Below the pieces are notes generated by a model. The model was not told where the DNA came from and searched no databases. It saw nothing but the letters and a program-made list of their open reading frames with translations. A stretch of 64,000 nucleotides of DNA from Deltaproteobacteria bacterium (GTDB lineage Bacteria; Lernaellota; Lernaellaia; JACKCT01): contig JAOSJX010000026.1 in assembly GCA_027493875.1 (NCBI GenBank), forward strand, positions 1-64,000, given 5' to 3'. Position 1 is the first letter of the stretch, and each line of letters starts with the position of its first letter. The translations under genes and the position numbers were made by a program. Below are positions 8,444 through 17,427 of the stretch, piece after piece.

Positions 8444-10838
8444 ATGTTTTTTGGTGAGAGCGGTAAAAAGACGGAAAATCTGCCCGTGCTCCCTCTGCGG
8501 AACGCGGTGCTGTTCCCCAATGCGATCGCCCCCATGGCCGTGGGCCGGAAATTCTCCCTGTCCGCCGTCGAGGGGGCGCAGGCCGGGGATTCGATGATCG
8601 CCATCTTCACGCAGATCGATCCCAAGGTGGAAATCCCCGTGGGCTCGGACCTGCACCCCTACGGCGTGCTCGCCAAGATCCTCAAGGTCATGGACGAGCG
8701 CCACTCCAACACCAAGACGGTGCTGCTCCAGGGCATCTCGCGGCTCAAGCTGCTGCGTTTCACGTCGCTGTCGCCGCACATGCGCGTGGACGTCGAGTTC
8801 CCGGAAGAGACCAAGCTCGACGACGCCGAGATGGAGGCGCTGTCCAAGAAGACGAAAGAGTTGGCGCTGGAAGTGATTCAGCTTTCACCCAACATCCCCG
8901 CCGAGGCCAAGCAGTTCATCGACGAGATCCGCGAGGTCGGCGCGCTGTGCGACCTGATCGCCGCAAACATGTCGATTCCCATCGAGGAGAAGATCAAGGT
9001 CCTCGAAACGATGGACCTGAAAGCGCGCTGCCGCAACATCAGCCGCCTGCTCAACAACGAGCTGGAAATGCTGAAAGTGAAAAAGCGCATCGACGAGGAA
9101 ATCCGCGGCGAACTCGATAAGAACCAGCGCGAGTTCTACCTGCGCAAGCAGATGGACGCGATCCGCAAGGAGCTCGGCGACGACGACGGCGGCGAAGGCG
9201 ACGTGGACGAATTCCGCAAGCGCATTCTCGAAGCGGGCTTGCCGACCGAAGCGCGCGAAGTGGCGGACAAGGAACTCAAACGCCTCGGACGCATTCCGCC
9301 GTCCAGCCCGGAGCACACCGTCAGCCACAACTATCTGGAATGGATTCTGGATCTGCCGTGGTCGAAATCGACCGAGGATCACATCGACCTGAAAGAGGCG
9401 GAGCAGATTCTTAACGAAGACTCCTACGGCCTCGAACGCGTCAAGAAACGCATTCTGGAATATCTGGCGGTGCGTAAGTTGAAGCCGGAAGTGAAGGGCC
9501 CGATCCTGTGCCTCATCGGCCCGCCGGGCGTGGGTAAAACCTCGCTCGGGTCGAGCATCGCCCGCGCCATGGGACGCAAGTTTTATCGCATGAGCCTGGG
9601 CGGCCTGCACGACGAGGCCGAAATCCGCGGCCATCGCCGCACGTACATCGGTTCCATGCCGGGACGCATTCTCCAGGGCCTCAAGAAAGTCGGCACGCGC
9701 AACCCCGTCTTCGTGCTGGACGAGCTGGACAAGGTCGGCGCCGATTTCCGCGGCGATCCGTCGTCCGCGCTGCTCGAAGTGCTGGACCCGGAGCAGAATT
9801 TCAGCTTCTCCGACAACTACCTGCAAATCCCCTTCGATCTGTCGAAGGTGCTCTTCATCGGCACGGCCAACCGCGTCGATACGATTCCGCCGGCGCTGCG
9901 CGACCGGCTCGAGATCATCGAGGTGCCCGGTTACACGAGCGAAGAAAAACTCGTAATAGCGCGGAAACACCTCATCAAAGAGGAAATGGAAAACCACGGC
10001 CTGACGCCGGAACAGATTCAAATCGAAGACGAGGCGGTGTCCTATCTGATCGACAGTTACACGCGCGAGGCCGGTGTGCGCGAACTCAAGCGCAACATCG
10101 CGGCGACGTGCCGGTCGGTGGCGCGGGATGTCGCGTCGGAAGACGTGGCGTCCGTGGAAGTGACACCGGAGAAAGTTCAAAAAATTCTGGGCGCCGAGCG
10201 CTACTATCCGGAAGTCGCGGACCGCACGAGCATCGCCGGCGTCGCGACGGGCATGGCGTGGACGCCCACCGGCGGCGACATCCTCTTCATCGAAGCGAGC
10301 ATGATGAAGGGCAAGGGCAACCTGATCCTCACGGGGCAGCTCGGCGACGTGATGCAGGAATCGGCCAAAGCGGCGCTGTCCTACATCCGCAGCAAGGCGG
10401 GAGGAGTTCAACATCGACCCGGACGTGTTCCAGAATTACGACATCCACGTGCACATCCCGGCGGGCGCGATTTCCAAGGACGGCCCGTCCGCGGGCATCA
10501 CGCTGCTGGCGGCGCTGGCGAGCCTGCTCACGGGACGCAAGGTCAGCCCGGACGTGGCCATGACCGGCGAGGTCACGCTGCGCGGCCACGTGCTGCAGGT
10601 CGGCGGCATCAAGGAAAAAATCCTCGCGGCGAAGCGCGCGGGCATCAAGAAAATCCTGTTGCCCGAACGCAACAAAAAAGACCTGGAGGAAATTCCCGAA
10701 GCGCTGCGCGAGGGCGTGGAGTTCCTCTTCATCGCCAACATCGAGGACGCGCTGAAATCCGCGCTCGAAGCCCTGCCCACGTCGCCGGTGCCGGGTCTGA
10801 AACCACCCGCGCCGCCGGCACCGCCCGCGACGAATTAA
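8444..10838 (+). CDS. lon: ATP-dependent Lon protease (one frameshift)
   Basis: Lon family serine protease, about 797 residues once joined, normal for the family. It degrades misfolded and regulatory proteins in the cytoplasm. The N-terminal substrate domain (LPLRNAVLFPN) is followed by the AAA+ module with Walker A GPPGVGKTS and Walker B FVLDELDKV, a sensor region, then the protease domain with catalytic Ser in DGPSAG and Lys in the GGIKEK segment. The frame shifts at 10398-10400 (GGG for GG); removing one G gives EEFNIDPDVFQNYDIHVH. Monocistronic, ending at a strong terminator at 10861. The ribosome site (GAGGG) is weak to moderate. Confidence 0.95.
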
Positions 10839-10860
10839 GCGCGGCGATTAAAGGCCGAAC

Positions 10861-10891
10861 AAAACCCCGGCCGTTCCGCCGGGGTTTTTTT
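10861..10891 (+). terminator. Rho-independent terminator of lon
   Basis: AACCCCGGC...GCCGGGGTT hairpin followed by a T-rich tail (TTTTTTT), 23 bp after the lon stop. Confidence 0.9.
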
Positions 10892-10918
10892 CGATGAAAA
10901 ATGGAAGGTTGACGCACC

Positions 10919-12095
10919 GTGCTCCGGGAGATCAATCTTCATCTCATGATGCGCGTTGACGTCAAACCGAAGATGCTTCGCTGGGCGTGCGCGCGCGCCG
11001 GACTTGAGATAGAGCGGCTGTCTCAACGTTCGTCCCTTCAGAAGCTTTCCAACTGGATTAACGGCGACCTTCACCCGACTCTCAAACAATTGGAGGCGTT
11101 CGCCGCCGCGACGCACACGCCGATCGGGTATTTGTTTTTGGCCGAACCGCCGCACGAACGCATGCCGATTCCCGATTTACGAACTATCGGCAACAAACAC
11201 ATCGGTCATCCCAGCCCCGATCTGCTCGACACGATCTATTTATGCCAACAGCGACAGGAATGGTTTCGGGATTTCGCCCGATCGACGGGCGAGCAGCCTT
11301 TGTCCTTCGTCGGGTCCGCGGATCCAGAGGATCACCCCGTCGAGGTAGCCGACCGCATCAGGAAATCTCTCGGCTTCGAAATCGACGAACGCCGACGTAT
11401 GAGTACGTGGACCGAAGCTTTGCGCCATTTCATCAGTCAGGCGGATTCGCTGGGCGTCATGGTGATGGTCAGCGGCATTGTCGGAAATAACACTCACCGA
11501 TCCCTTGACCCGCAAGAGTTTCGTGGCTTTGCTCTTTCCGATCCCTTGGCGCCGTTAATTTTTATTAATGGAAAGGATACGAAAGCCGAGCAGATGTTTA
11601 CGTTGGCGCACGAACTCGCTCATATCTGGCTTGGCGAATCCGCCCTGTCGGATCTGGGGCCTGTCTCCACTTCGTCGAACGATATCGAATCGTGGTGCAA
11701 TAATGTCGCCGCGGAACTTCTTGTGCCGATCTCCGCTATCCGGAACGAGCACAGACGAAATAATTCCATCCGCGATGAAATGAACCGTTTGGCTCGCTCT
11801 CTTCAAGGTTAGTACGCTCGTTGCCCTTCGACGAATTTATGATTCGGGCGCGCTCTCCCGCAAGGATTTTCGAATATTGTTCGATGAGGAACTCACCCGT
11901 TTACGGGAGATTTCCAAGGGAGCGGGCGGCGATTTTTACTTGACGTTGCCGGCGCGGGTCAGCAAACGATTTGCCCGAGCCCTTGTCGTCAGCACTCTTG
12001 AAGGCCGAACCCTCCATCGCGATGCGCTGCGGTTACTCGGATTCTCAAAGCTCGCGACTTTTAATGAATTAAGCCAGCAATTGGGGATCGCGTGA
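10919..12095 (+). CDS. XRE-family HTH / ImmA-IrrE metallopeptidase fusion, antitoxin-like (one frameshift)
   Basis: N-terminal HTH (residues about 15-65; LRWACARAG, LSNWINGDLHPTLKQLE) is followed by a COG2856-type ImmA/IrrE zinc peptidase domain with HELAH (about residue 226). The frame ends prematurely near 11810. One base removed near 11800 gives RSFKVSTLVALRRIYDSGALS and the usual conserved C-terminus (RVSKRFARALVVSTLEG, LGFSKLATF) to the stop at 12095. GTG at 10919 or ATG at 10946 may be the start; homologues usually begin close to the latter. It overlaps the DUF4411 gene by 4 bp (ATGA), a pairing known from many genomes as a probable antitoxin-toxin module in which the peptidase-HTH protein represses and is regulated by cleavage. 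Confidence 0.85.
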
Positions 12096-12589
12096 TGGCG
12101 TATCTCCTCGACGCGAATGTATTTATCCAAGCCAAAAATCTCCACTACGGTCTTGATTTTTGTCCCGCGTTCTGGGACTGGCTCGTTAAAAGCAATCGGG
12201 CGCGACGCGTGTTCAGTATCGAAAAAGTCGGAGATGAAATTGACGCCGGCGGAGACGAGTTGTCGGAGTGGGCAAAACAGTGCGGTAACGATTTTTTTCT
12301 GAAACCCGATGAGGCTATGTTGCCCGCCCTTGGCCAGGTGAGTACGTGGGCGACGGGCCGGGGTTATGAACCGGCCGCCGTCAATACGTTCCTTCAGGTG
12401 GCGGACTATTATCTGGTGGCTCATGCGTTGGCCCACGGGCATACGGTTGTTACGCACGAAAAGCCGGACAACTCGACACGGCGCATCAAGATTCCGAACG
12501 CATGTATCGGCCTTAAAGTAAAATGCGTTACACCGTTTGAAATGTTGCGCCATGAACGCGCACGGTTCGTCCTGGGGTCGAGCAAATGA
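12092..12589 (+). CDS. DUF4411 PIN-like protein, probable toxin
   Basis: 165 residues. The N-terminal strand YLLDANVFIQ carries the Asp typical of PIN ribonuclease-like folds; further acidic residues (KVGDEI, QVADYYLVAHA) and a late THEK segment fit the same fold. It starts with ATGATG overlapping the upstream XRE-ImmA/IrrE gene, the usual order for this two-gene module. By analogy with PIN toxins it would cleave RNA when released, but catalysis has not been established for the family as far as I know. The stop overlaps the next gene start by 4 bp. Confidence 0.8.
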   Translation: MMAYLLDANVFIQAKNLHYGLDFCPAFWDWLVKSNRARRVFSIEKVGDEIDAGGDELSEWAKQCGNDFFLKPDEAMLPALGQVSTWATGRGYEPAAVNTFLQVADYYLVAHALAHGHTVVTHEKPDNSTRRIKIPNACIGLKVKCVTPFEMLRHERARFVLGSSK

Positions 12590-13741
12590 TCGCTCGACGC
12601 TTCGGAACACACCGGCTATTCCCTTTGCTCCGCGCCTTTGTTTTGATTTTGTTAGTTGCGCTCGCTCTTCCGGTTTGGGCTCTGGCCGAGCCGGGGTATC
12701 AGACGGCGGATACGGCGAACAGCCCGGCGGAGAAGGTGCAGGACGAACCGCCGGTGCGTTATCGACTGGTGATGAAGGCCGATTTTCACGTGCGCGAAAA
12801 TCCGGACAACGAAAAGCTCGTCGTCACCATGCCGCTGCCCTCGGACAGCGACGCGCAAAAGGTTTTCTCCTGGTCCGTGACGCCCAAGCCGGACCGCGAG
12901 ATCGTCAGTAAATACGGCTACCGCTTCTTCGAGTTCGACCTCGGTCCCGGCTATCCCGGCGAGCGGCTGCTGGTGAAATACGAAGCCGACCTGGAACTCT
13001 ACAAAACGCGCTACGAGATCGACCCGGCCACCGTCGGCACGCTGGACGACATTCCCGCCGACATCCGCGCGGACTACACCGCGGACGGAAAATTCTACGG
13101 GTTGAAAACGAAGACGATTCAAAGGCTCTCGCCGAGGCCGTCGGCGACGAAACCAACCCTTATCTCCAAGCGCGGCGCATCTGGGATTACGTGCGCGCGA
13201 AGCTGTTCTACAAAGGCGACGGCAAGAAGGTGCCCGCGCCGCGGACGCTGCGTCTCGGGCATGGGTCGTGTACGGAGTATTCGTTTTCCATGGTGGCGCT
13301 GTGCCGCGCGGCGGGCATTCCCGCGCGTTACACGGCGGGCACGGTGCCGCGCCTGCGCCGCCACCGCCAAAGCGCGCTCGACGTGCCCTTCCACAAGGTC
13401 GTGGAATTTTTCGTGCCGTCCCACGGCTGGGTGACGATGGAATCCTCCGGCGGCGACGGCTTCTACGGCCGCGACATCTCCCCCGCCTTTTCAGTTGCAC
13501 CACCGGCCGCCTGTTCAGCTTCGTGCACGAGCCGGAACCGGGCCTCATCGATTTCGACCCGCGCCGCAACGTCGTGACGTACCGCCCCGACGGCCCCGGC
13601 AACCTGGACTATTACGGTATGATCACCGGCGACTGGACGCTCGTCGACGTGGGCCGTCTCAATGAGGAAGCCGCCGCGCAGGAAGACATCCGCGACGTCG
13701 ACACCGAAGGCGAGCCCGAGGAAGACCCGTCGAATTATTAG
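12586..13741 (+). CDS. Exported transglutaminase-like protein (two frameshifts)
   Basis: Begins ATGA-overlapping DUF4411. A long hydrophobic signal peptide (LLRAFVLILLVALALPVWALA) is followed by a beta-sandwich (residues about 50-150) and a transglutaminase-like core with catalytic Cys in GHGSCTEYS, the AAGIPARYTAG strand and His in FHKVVEFF. Frames change near 13128 and 13494; the pieces join to about 380 residues ending in an acidic tail. Such periplasmic proteins act as peptidases or cross-linkers on cell-surface substrates. Overlap with the toxin gene gives translational coupling, but I see no functional reason for the association. Confidence 0.75.
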
Positions 13742-13827
13742 TGGCCGGTCGCCAGTAGCCAGTGGCCAGATAAGATTCCCGGCGGGGCCGGGAATGAAAC
13801 TCGAACCCGCCGGGATATTCTTGTGGA

Positions 13828-14157
13828 TTATTGCAAAAGCTTTACGCCGGTCAGCGCGGAAACCGCGGCGCCGATGCTCGCCCCCAGGATTTTGAGCACT
13901 TCCATCATGGCGCGGTTGGTTTTCTCCGGATCGCCGCCGCGGTCCATGCGCCGGTAGAAGTCGTCCTTATCGAGCTTGCCCGCGGTCTGAATCCGCAAAT
14001 CGCCGATGGCCGTTTCCATCCGTTCGAGGCGCTCCCCCAGCGCGCGCGATTCGCGGCGCAGGCCCGCGAGTTCCTGCGCGACCCAAAAGCCGCTGTCCCC
14101 CCCGGGCAAACGGCGCGGATCGACCGTGTCCTCGATTGCCGCGTCCTGACGCGACAT
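13828..14157 (-). CDS. Small coiled-coil protein with C-terminal membrane segment
   Basis: About 109 residues from the ATG at 14157; an ATG at 14175 is also possible. The middle is a heptad-rich helix (ELAGLRRESRALGERLERM) followed by a short linker and a hydrophobic C-terminal helix (ILGASIGAAVSALTGVKLL). The shape, coiled coil then single membrane helix, recalls small phage XhlA-type holin accessory proteins, but no sequence match is claimed. It starts 8 bp after the HTH gene and is probably co-transcribed with it. Confidence 0.5.
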   Translation of the reverse strand: MSRQDAAIEDTVDPRRLPGGDSGFWVAQELAGLRRESRALGERLERMETAIGDLRIQTAGKLDKDDFYRRMDRGGDPEKTNRAMMEVLKILGASIGAAVSALTGVKLLQ

Positions 14158-14164
14158 TCCGCTC

Positions 14165-14398
14165 TCAACCGGCATGCGTTTCGGCCCCCTTTCCGGAAAA
14201 ATCCGCCGCGGGCGAACCGTCGACGGCCCACCGCCAGAGCGCGTTTTTGCTGGCGTGGGGGTGCTGCGGTGGCCCGCCGGATGCACCACGGGGAGGCCTT
14301 TCGTGCGGCTCCACCGCTGCACGGTGCGGACGCTTTTTGTCCATATAATCCGCAATCTCCTGCCATCCCGACAGAAGGTCCTCGTGTTTCGTCTTCAT
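14165..14398 (-). CDS. Small HTH DNA-binding protein, excisionase/MerR-like (frameshifts)
   Basis: ATG at 14398 has AAGGAG 6 bp upstream. The protein starts SGWQEIADYMDK and continues, one base shifted at the A5 run near 14340, as SVRTVQRWSRTKGLPV: the winged-helix DNA-binding pattern of small excisionase-like regulators (G-W-x-E-I-A ... S-V-R-T-V-Q-R-W). A second shift returns to the original frame, ending ALWRWAVDG and stopping at 14165. The role is probably local transcription control; it could be a relic of an integrated element, though no integrase is present in the window. Confidence 0.55.
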   Translation of the reverse strand: MKTKHEDLLSGWQEIADYMDKKRPHRAAVEPHERPPRGASGGPPQHPHASKNALWRWAVDGSPAADFSGKGAETHAG

Positions 14399-14530
14399 GC
14401 CCTTCTCCTTAAAAGCTTGGACGTTCATCGTTGTTCCCTCATCGTGAAGGTCCGCGCCTCCCGGTCCGCCCCCGAGAGGACCGAAACGCGCATCCCTCCA
14501 TATACCGCGAAGTGAACGGAATGGGGAAAA

Positions 14531-14630
14531 GGACGAGGGACGAGGGACGAGGTGCGAGGTGCGAGGTGCGAGGGACGATGGACGAGGTGCGAGGTGCGAG
14601 GTGCGATGGACGAGGAGAGAGGACGAGGAC
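14531..14630. repeat. Degenerate 7-bp tandem repeat (GACGAGG / GTGCGAG)
   Basis: About 14 head-to-tail copies of a 7-bp unit alternating between gacgagg and gtgcgag variants. It fills the gap between the HTH gene leader and the stop of the SurA-like gene. It has no coding potential in keeping with neighbours. Confidence 0.8.
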
Positions 14631-14645
14631 GCGGGATGAAAAAAA

Positions 14646-15397
14646 CTATTCGACGACGGCGGCCTTGCCCGAGGTGAGCGCGAGGAAGCGTTCGAGGCCG
14701 GCGCGGTAGCTTTCGTCGTGCATGGTGATCTTGGCGCGCGCGGCGAGCTCCTGAACCCACTCGATCAGTTTTTCGCGCGTGAGATCCGCTTCGACGCGCG
14801 CCCGAAGCTCGTCGCCGGTCAGACCGGGGTTTTCGGCGCGCAGCGCCTCGCCGCGGGTCGCCACCGCGTTGTCCAGCGCCAGGCGAACGAGCAGGTTCAA
14901 CTTTTTATCCACGAAAAGGCGCACGATGGCCCGCACGCGGAACAGATACTCGATGTTGCCGAAGGCCCTGAGATCCGGGTCCGGCTCCATTTCCACCGTG
15001 GGATCGACCAACTGATAATTCTTGAGAAAGGTGTGGTACGCCTCGGGGCTTTCAAAAGACGCGCGGAAATCCGCGAGCTGCTTTTCGACCTCTTTCAAAT
15101 CGACGGTCGAAAGCCCATGCGGATGGCGTTGTCGAAGAGCAATTCGCGCACGACCAGTTCACGGAAAATCTGCTCGACGTTCATCGTTTTCAGGTCGGGG
15201 GAAAGCATGGAATCGCGCGTGTGCGCGAGAACGGTTTGTTCAAGCTCGATCTGTTCGAGCGTGATGGTGCTCGTGCCGATGGTGCAGATAATCTTGTCCA
15301 TCGCGTAAAGGCGCGGCTTTTTATCGGCCAGGGCGGACGGCGCGAGCGCGGCGATCAGGATCATCACCATGGCCGGACGCGTGAAACGGCGAAGCAT
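14646..15397 (-). CDS. SurA N-terminal-like periplasmic chaperone (one frameshift)
   Basis: Start ATG at 15397 (another at 15406) opens a signal peptide (MVMILIAALAPSALA). The mature part has the SurA-type beginning: a short strand DKIICTIGTSTITLEQIE followed by helices (QIFRELVVRELLFDNAIRMG) and, after a one-base shift near 15105, KEVEKQLADFRASF and further helices. No parvulin (PPIase) domain follows; the total of about 250 residues equals the chaperone part alone. It probably binds unfolded outer-membrane proteins in the periplasm. It sits downstream of tRNA-Cys but is separated from it by a terminator. Confidence 0.6.
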
Positions 15398-15412
15398 GGC
15401 CGGCATCATAGC

Positions 15413-15437
15413 AAAACGCCCCTTGGGGCCAAGGGGC
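15413..15437 (-). terminator. Terminator of tRNA-Cys
   Basis: GCCCCTTG/CAAGGGGC hairpin (15418-15437) followed on the minus strand by TTTT. It lies immediately downstream of tRNA-Cys. Confidence 0.8.
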
Positions 15438-15446
15438 ACTTCGATG

Positions 15447-15518
<72 letters not shown>

Positions 15519-15553
15519 GTTTTGAGAAAATTGACGCGCGAAAATAACGCCTG

Positions 15554-15582
15554 CTCATATCGGAATCACTATGGGCTGTCAA
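15554..15582 (-). promoter_or_regulatory. Sigma-70-type promoter of tRNA-Cys
   Basis: On the minus strand a perfect TTGACA -35 (15577-15582), a 17-bp spacer and a TATGAG -10 (15554-15559) lie about 36 bp upstream of the tRNA. Confidence 0.8.
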
Positions 15583-15892
15583 GAAAAGGCGTGGTTCCCG
15601 CGGCGTTTCCGCGCGTTGCCGAGACGCGGCGTCGCCAAAGCGGCGGCCGCACCGCTCTTGAGACCAGCATTTCGTTCGAATCTCACGAAGAATCAGGACC
15701 GATCCGGTACCAATTGGTGCGATTGACCACAGGGACGCGGTGGCCGCGATACGTCAGGGAGCCGCCGGTGGATGGCAATGTAAATCTCTGTTTTTAGGCA
15801 TTTATTTTATTTTTCAAAACGGATCGGAATCGATCCGCGAGGAAAACACGTCGTGGGCACCACAAAAAAATATGCGCCAGATCATATTTCTC
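15583..15892. other. Intergenic region with one inverted repeat
   Basis: No convincing gene on either strand. It contains a perfect inverted repeat CGGATCG-N4-CGATCCG at 15820-15837 next to an AT-rich tract, about 125 bp before fur. This could be an operator, or on the minus strand a weak terminator (TTTT follows). The rest shows nothing recognisable. Confidence 0.5.
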
Positions 15893-15935
15893 TTGACAAG
15901 GAACTAATGTCAGTGTTATAGAGACACAGTCTCAA
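15893..15935 (+). promoter_or_regulatory. Promoter of the iron operon with overlapping inverted repeat (candidate Fur box)
   Basis: TTGACA (15893-15898) and TATAGA (15917-15922; 18-bp spacer, or TTATAG with 17) form the promoter. The inverted repeat TAGAGAC-ACA-GTCTCAA (15919-15935) overlaps the -10 and the expected start site, ideal for repression. It stands directly before a Fur gene and the feo genes, so a Fur-type operator is the natural reading, although its sequence differs from the enterobacterial GATAAT consensus. Confidence 0.65.
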
Positions 15936-15960
15936 TTAGCGTCTTCGGACGCGGGGGTTT

Positions 15961-16428
15961 ATGGCGGTGTCTCCCATCGAACGTTTCCGGTCCTACCTTG
16001 CGGAACACAACCTCCGCATGACGCGCGAGCGCGAGCTCGTTCTCGACGAGGTATTCCGCGAGCAAAACCACTTCACCGCCTCCGAACTTCTCGACCGGCT
16101 CCAGCGGCGCGACGACAACGCCTCCCGATCCACCGTCTACCGTGTGCTGCCGCTGCTCCTTCAGTCGGGCCTGATTTTCGAGGTCGGCGGCAAAGAGGGA
16201 CGGCAGGAACAGATCTACGAGCACTCGCACGGCCCGCGCCATCACGACCATCTGGTCTGCGAGAGCTGCGGCGACGTGGTGGAATTCGAGGAAGAGGATA
16301 TCCACGACGCGCTTGAGGAGATTTCGCGCCGCTACGGCTACCGGCTGCGGAGCCACCTGCTGTATTTGCGCGGCGTGTGCGCCGCGTGCCAGCAGCGCAT
16401 CATCGAGCGGGAGGTCGGGCTGTGGTAA
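15961..16428 (+). CDS. fur: Fur-family metalloregulator
   Basis: 155 residues, normal Fur length. N-terminal winged helix (LRMTRERELVLDEVF, SRSTVYRVLPLLLQSGLI), the HHDHLVCESCG metal-binding hinge and a C-terminal CAAC pair, giving a second structural zinc site (four Cys). As the first gene of the feo operon it probably senses Fe(II) and represses the promoter at 15893, which overlaps a palindrome. Six bases separate it from the zinc-ribbon gene. Confidence 0.9.
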   Translation: MAVSPIERFRSYLAEHNLRMTRERELVLDEVFREQNHFTASELLDRLQRRDDNASRSTVYRVLPLLLQSGLIFEVGGKEGRQEQIYEHSHGPRHHDHLVCESCGDVVEFEEEDIHDALEEISRRYGYRLRSHLLYLRGVCAACQQRIIEREVGLW

Positions 16429-16433
16429 GGCGG

Positions 16434-16628
16434 ATGCAAACGGCGGATCATCCGGCGGGCGAAAGCGGCCTGCCGGATCTGCGTTGCCGGGGTTGCGGCA
16501 AGCTGTTCGCGAAATTGGTCGAGGACGAAATCATCATCCGCTGCGCGCGGTGCAAGCGCGAAACGCGCATCGGGCTGGCCGAATTCAAAGAACGTTCGAA
16601 ACGGGGCTGGTTTGTCGCCACGCTTTAG
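16434..16628 (+). CDS. Small zinc-ribbon protein, Com-like
   Basis: 64 residues from ATG 16434. The core LRCRGCGKLF ... IIIRCARCKRET has two CxxC pairs separated by about 16 residues, as in the small Mu Com-type zinc-ribbon translational regulators, followed by a basic tail. Its place between fur and the Fur-FeoA fusion suggests a regulatory or metal-related role in the operon. The Com assignment rests on the Cys spacing and size only. Confidence 0.6.
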   Translation: MQTADHPAGESGLPDLRCRGCGKLFAKLVEDEIIIRCARCKRETRIGLAEFKERSKRGWFVATL

Positions 16629-16659
16629 CGCGGCGATGTTTTTTTCCTTGGAGCCGTGC

Positions 16660-17427
16660 ATGCAAACGCCTGAAAATAAACTCCGCGACTACCGCGCATC
16701 CCAGGGCCTCCCCTTCTCCCGCGACCACGAGGATCTGTGCCGCGCCGTCTTCGGCGTGCACGAGCATTTCTCGCTGCCGGAACTCGCGGCGCGCTTCGGC
16801 GGCCGGCTGTCGGAGGCCGAGGTCCACGAGCGGCTCGAAGAGATGATCCGCGCCGGGCTCGTGCGCAAGATCGCCCTGGGCGACGAGCGCGTTTATTACG
16901 AGCACGTCTACGGCCACGTTCACCACGATCATCTGGTGTGTGTGACGTGCGGGCGGATCGAGGAGTTTCTCTCGCCGACGATCGAACGCCTCCAGTTGGA
17001 GGTCAGCAACCGCCACGGCTTTGCGATGCTGCGGCACAACCTGCGGATCGAGGGCGTGTGCGCGTCGTGCCGCGAAAAGGCGCCCGTGGACCAATGGCCC
17101 ACGGACGTGCCGGTCGGCGGGGAATTCAGCGAAATCCCGCTGACGATGCTGGAGAACGGTGCGCGCGCGGTCATCACGTCGCTGCGTTGCGGCCGCGACC
17201 CGAATTGCCGCATCGCCTCGATGGGCCTGTGCGAAGGCGAGGAAATCGAAGTGCTGCAAAACACGTTCACGGGACCCATCACCGTGCGCCACGGGGAAAC
17301 GCGGCTCGCGGTCGGGCACGGACTGGCGCATAAAATTTTCGCGCGGCGCCTGCACGCCGGCGAGCGCGTCCGGTCCGCGGGAATCAACGGCGCGACACCG
17401 CCGTCCGCCGCGTGGAAACAATCATGA
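16660..17427 (+). CDS. Fur-FeoA fusion protein
   Basis: 255 residues from ATG 16660 (GGAG 6 bp upstream; upstream ATGs have no ribosome site). Residues about 1-135 form a Fur-family domain (LPELAARFGGRLSEAEVHERLEEM, VHHDHLVCVTCG, CASC). Residues about 150-230 form a FeoA SH3-like domain (MLENGARAVITSL, MGLCEGEEIEVLQ, GPITVRHGETRLAVG). Fur senses Fe(II); FeoA is a small cytoplasmic partner of the FeoB Fe(II) transporter. The fusion suggests direct coupling of metal sensing to FeoB activity, or of transport to transcription. The HTH is divergent from the first Fur. It overlaps feoA by ATGA. Confidence 0.85.
   Translation: MQTPENKLRDYRASQGLPFSRDHEDLCRAVFGVHEHFSLPELAARFGGRLSEAEVHERLEEMIRAGLVRKIALGDERVYYEHVYGHVHHDHLVCVTCGRIEEFLSPTIERLQLEVSNRHGFAMLRHNLRIEGVCASCREKAPVDQWPTDVPVGGEFSEIPLTMLENGARAVITSLRCGRDPNCRIASMGLCEGEEIEVLQNTFTGPITVRHGETRLAVGHGLAHKIFARRLHAGERVRSAGINGATPPSAAWKQS

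Noticed and set aside
8885..10414. Long open frame antisense to lon
   Set aside because: It mirrors the lon coding sequence, is rich in Arg/His/Val as typical for antisense frames of GC-rich genes, and has no ribosome site or domain.
14531..14630. CRISPR-like array
   Set aside because: The unit is only 7 bp with no unique spacers; it is a simple tandem repeat and no cas genes are present in the window.
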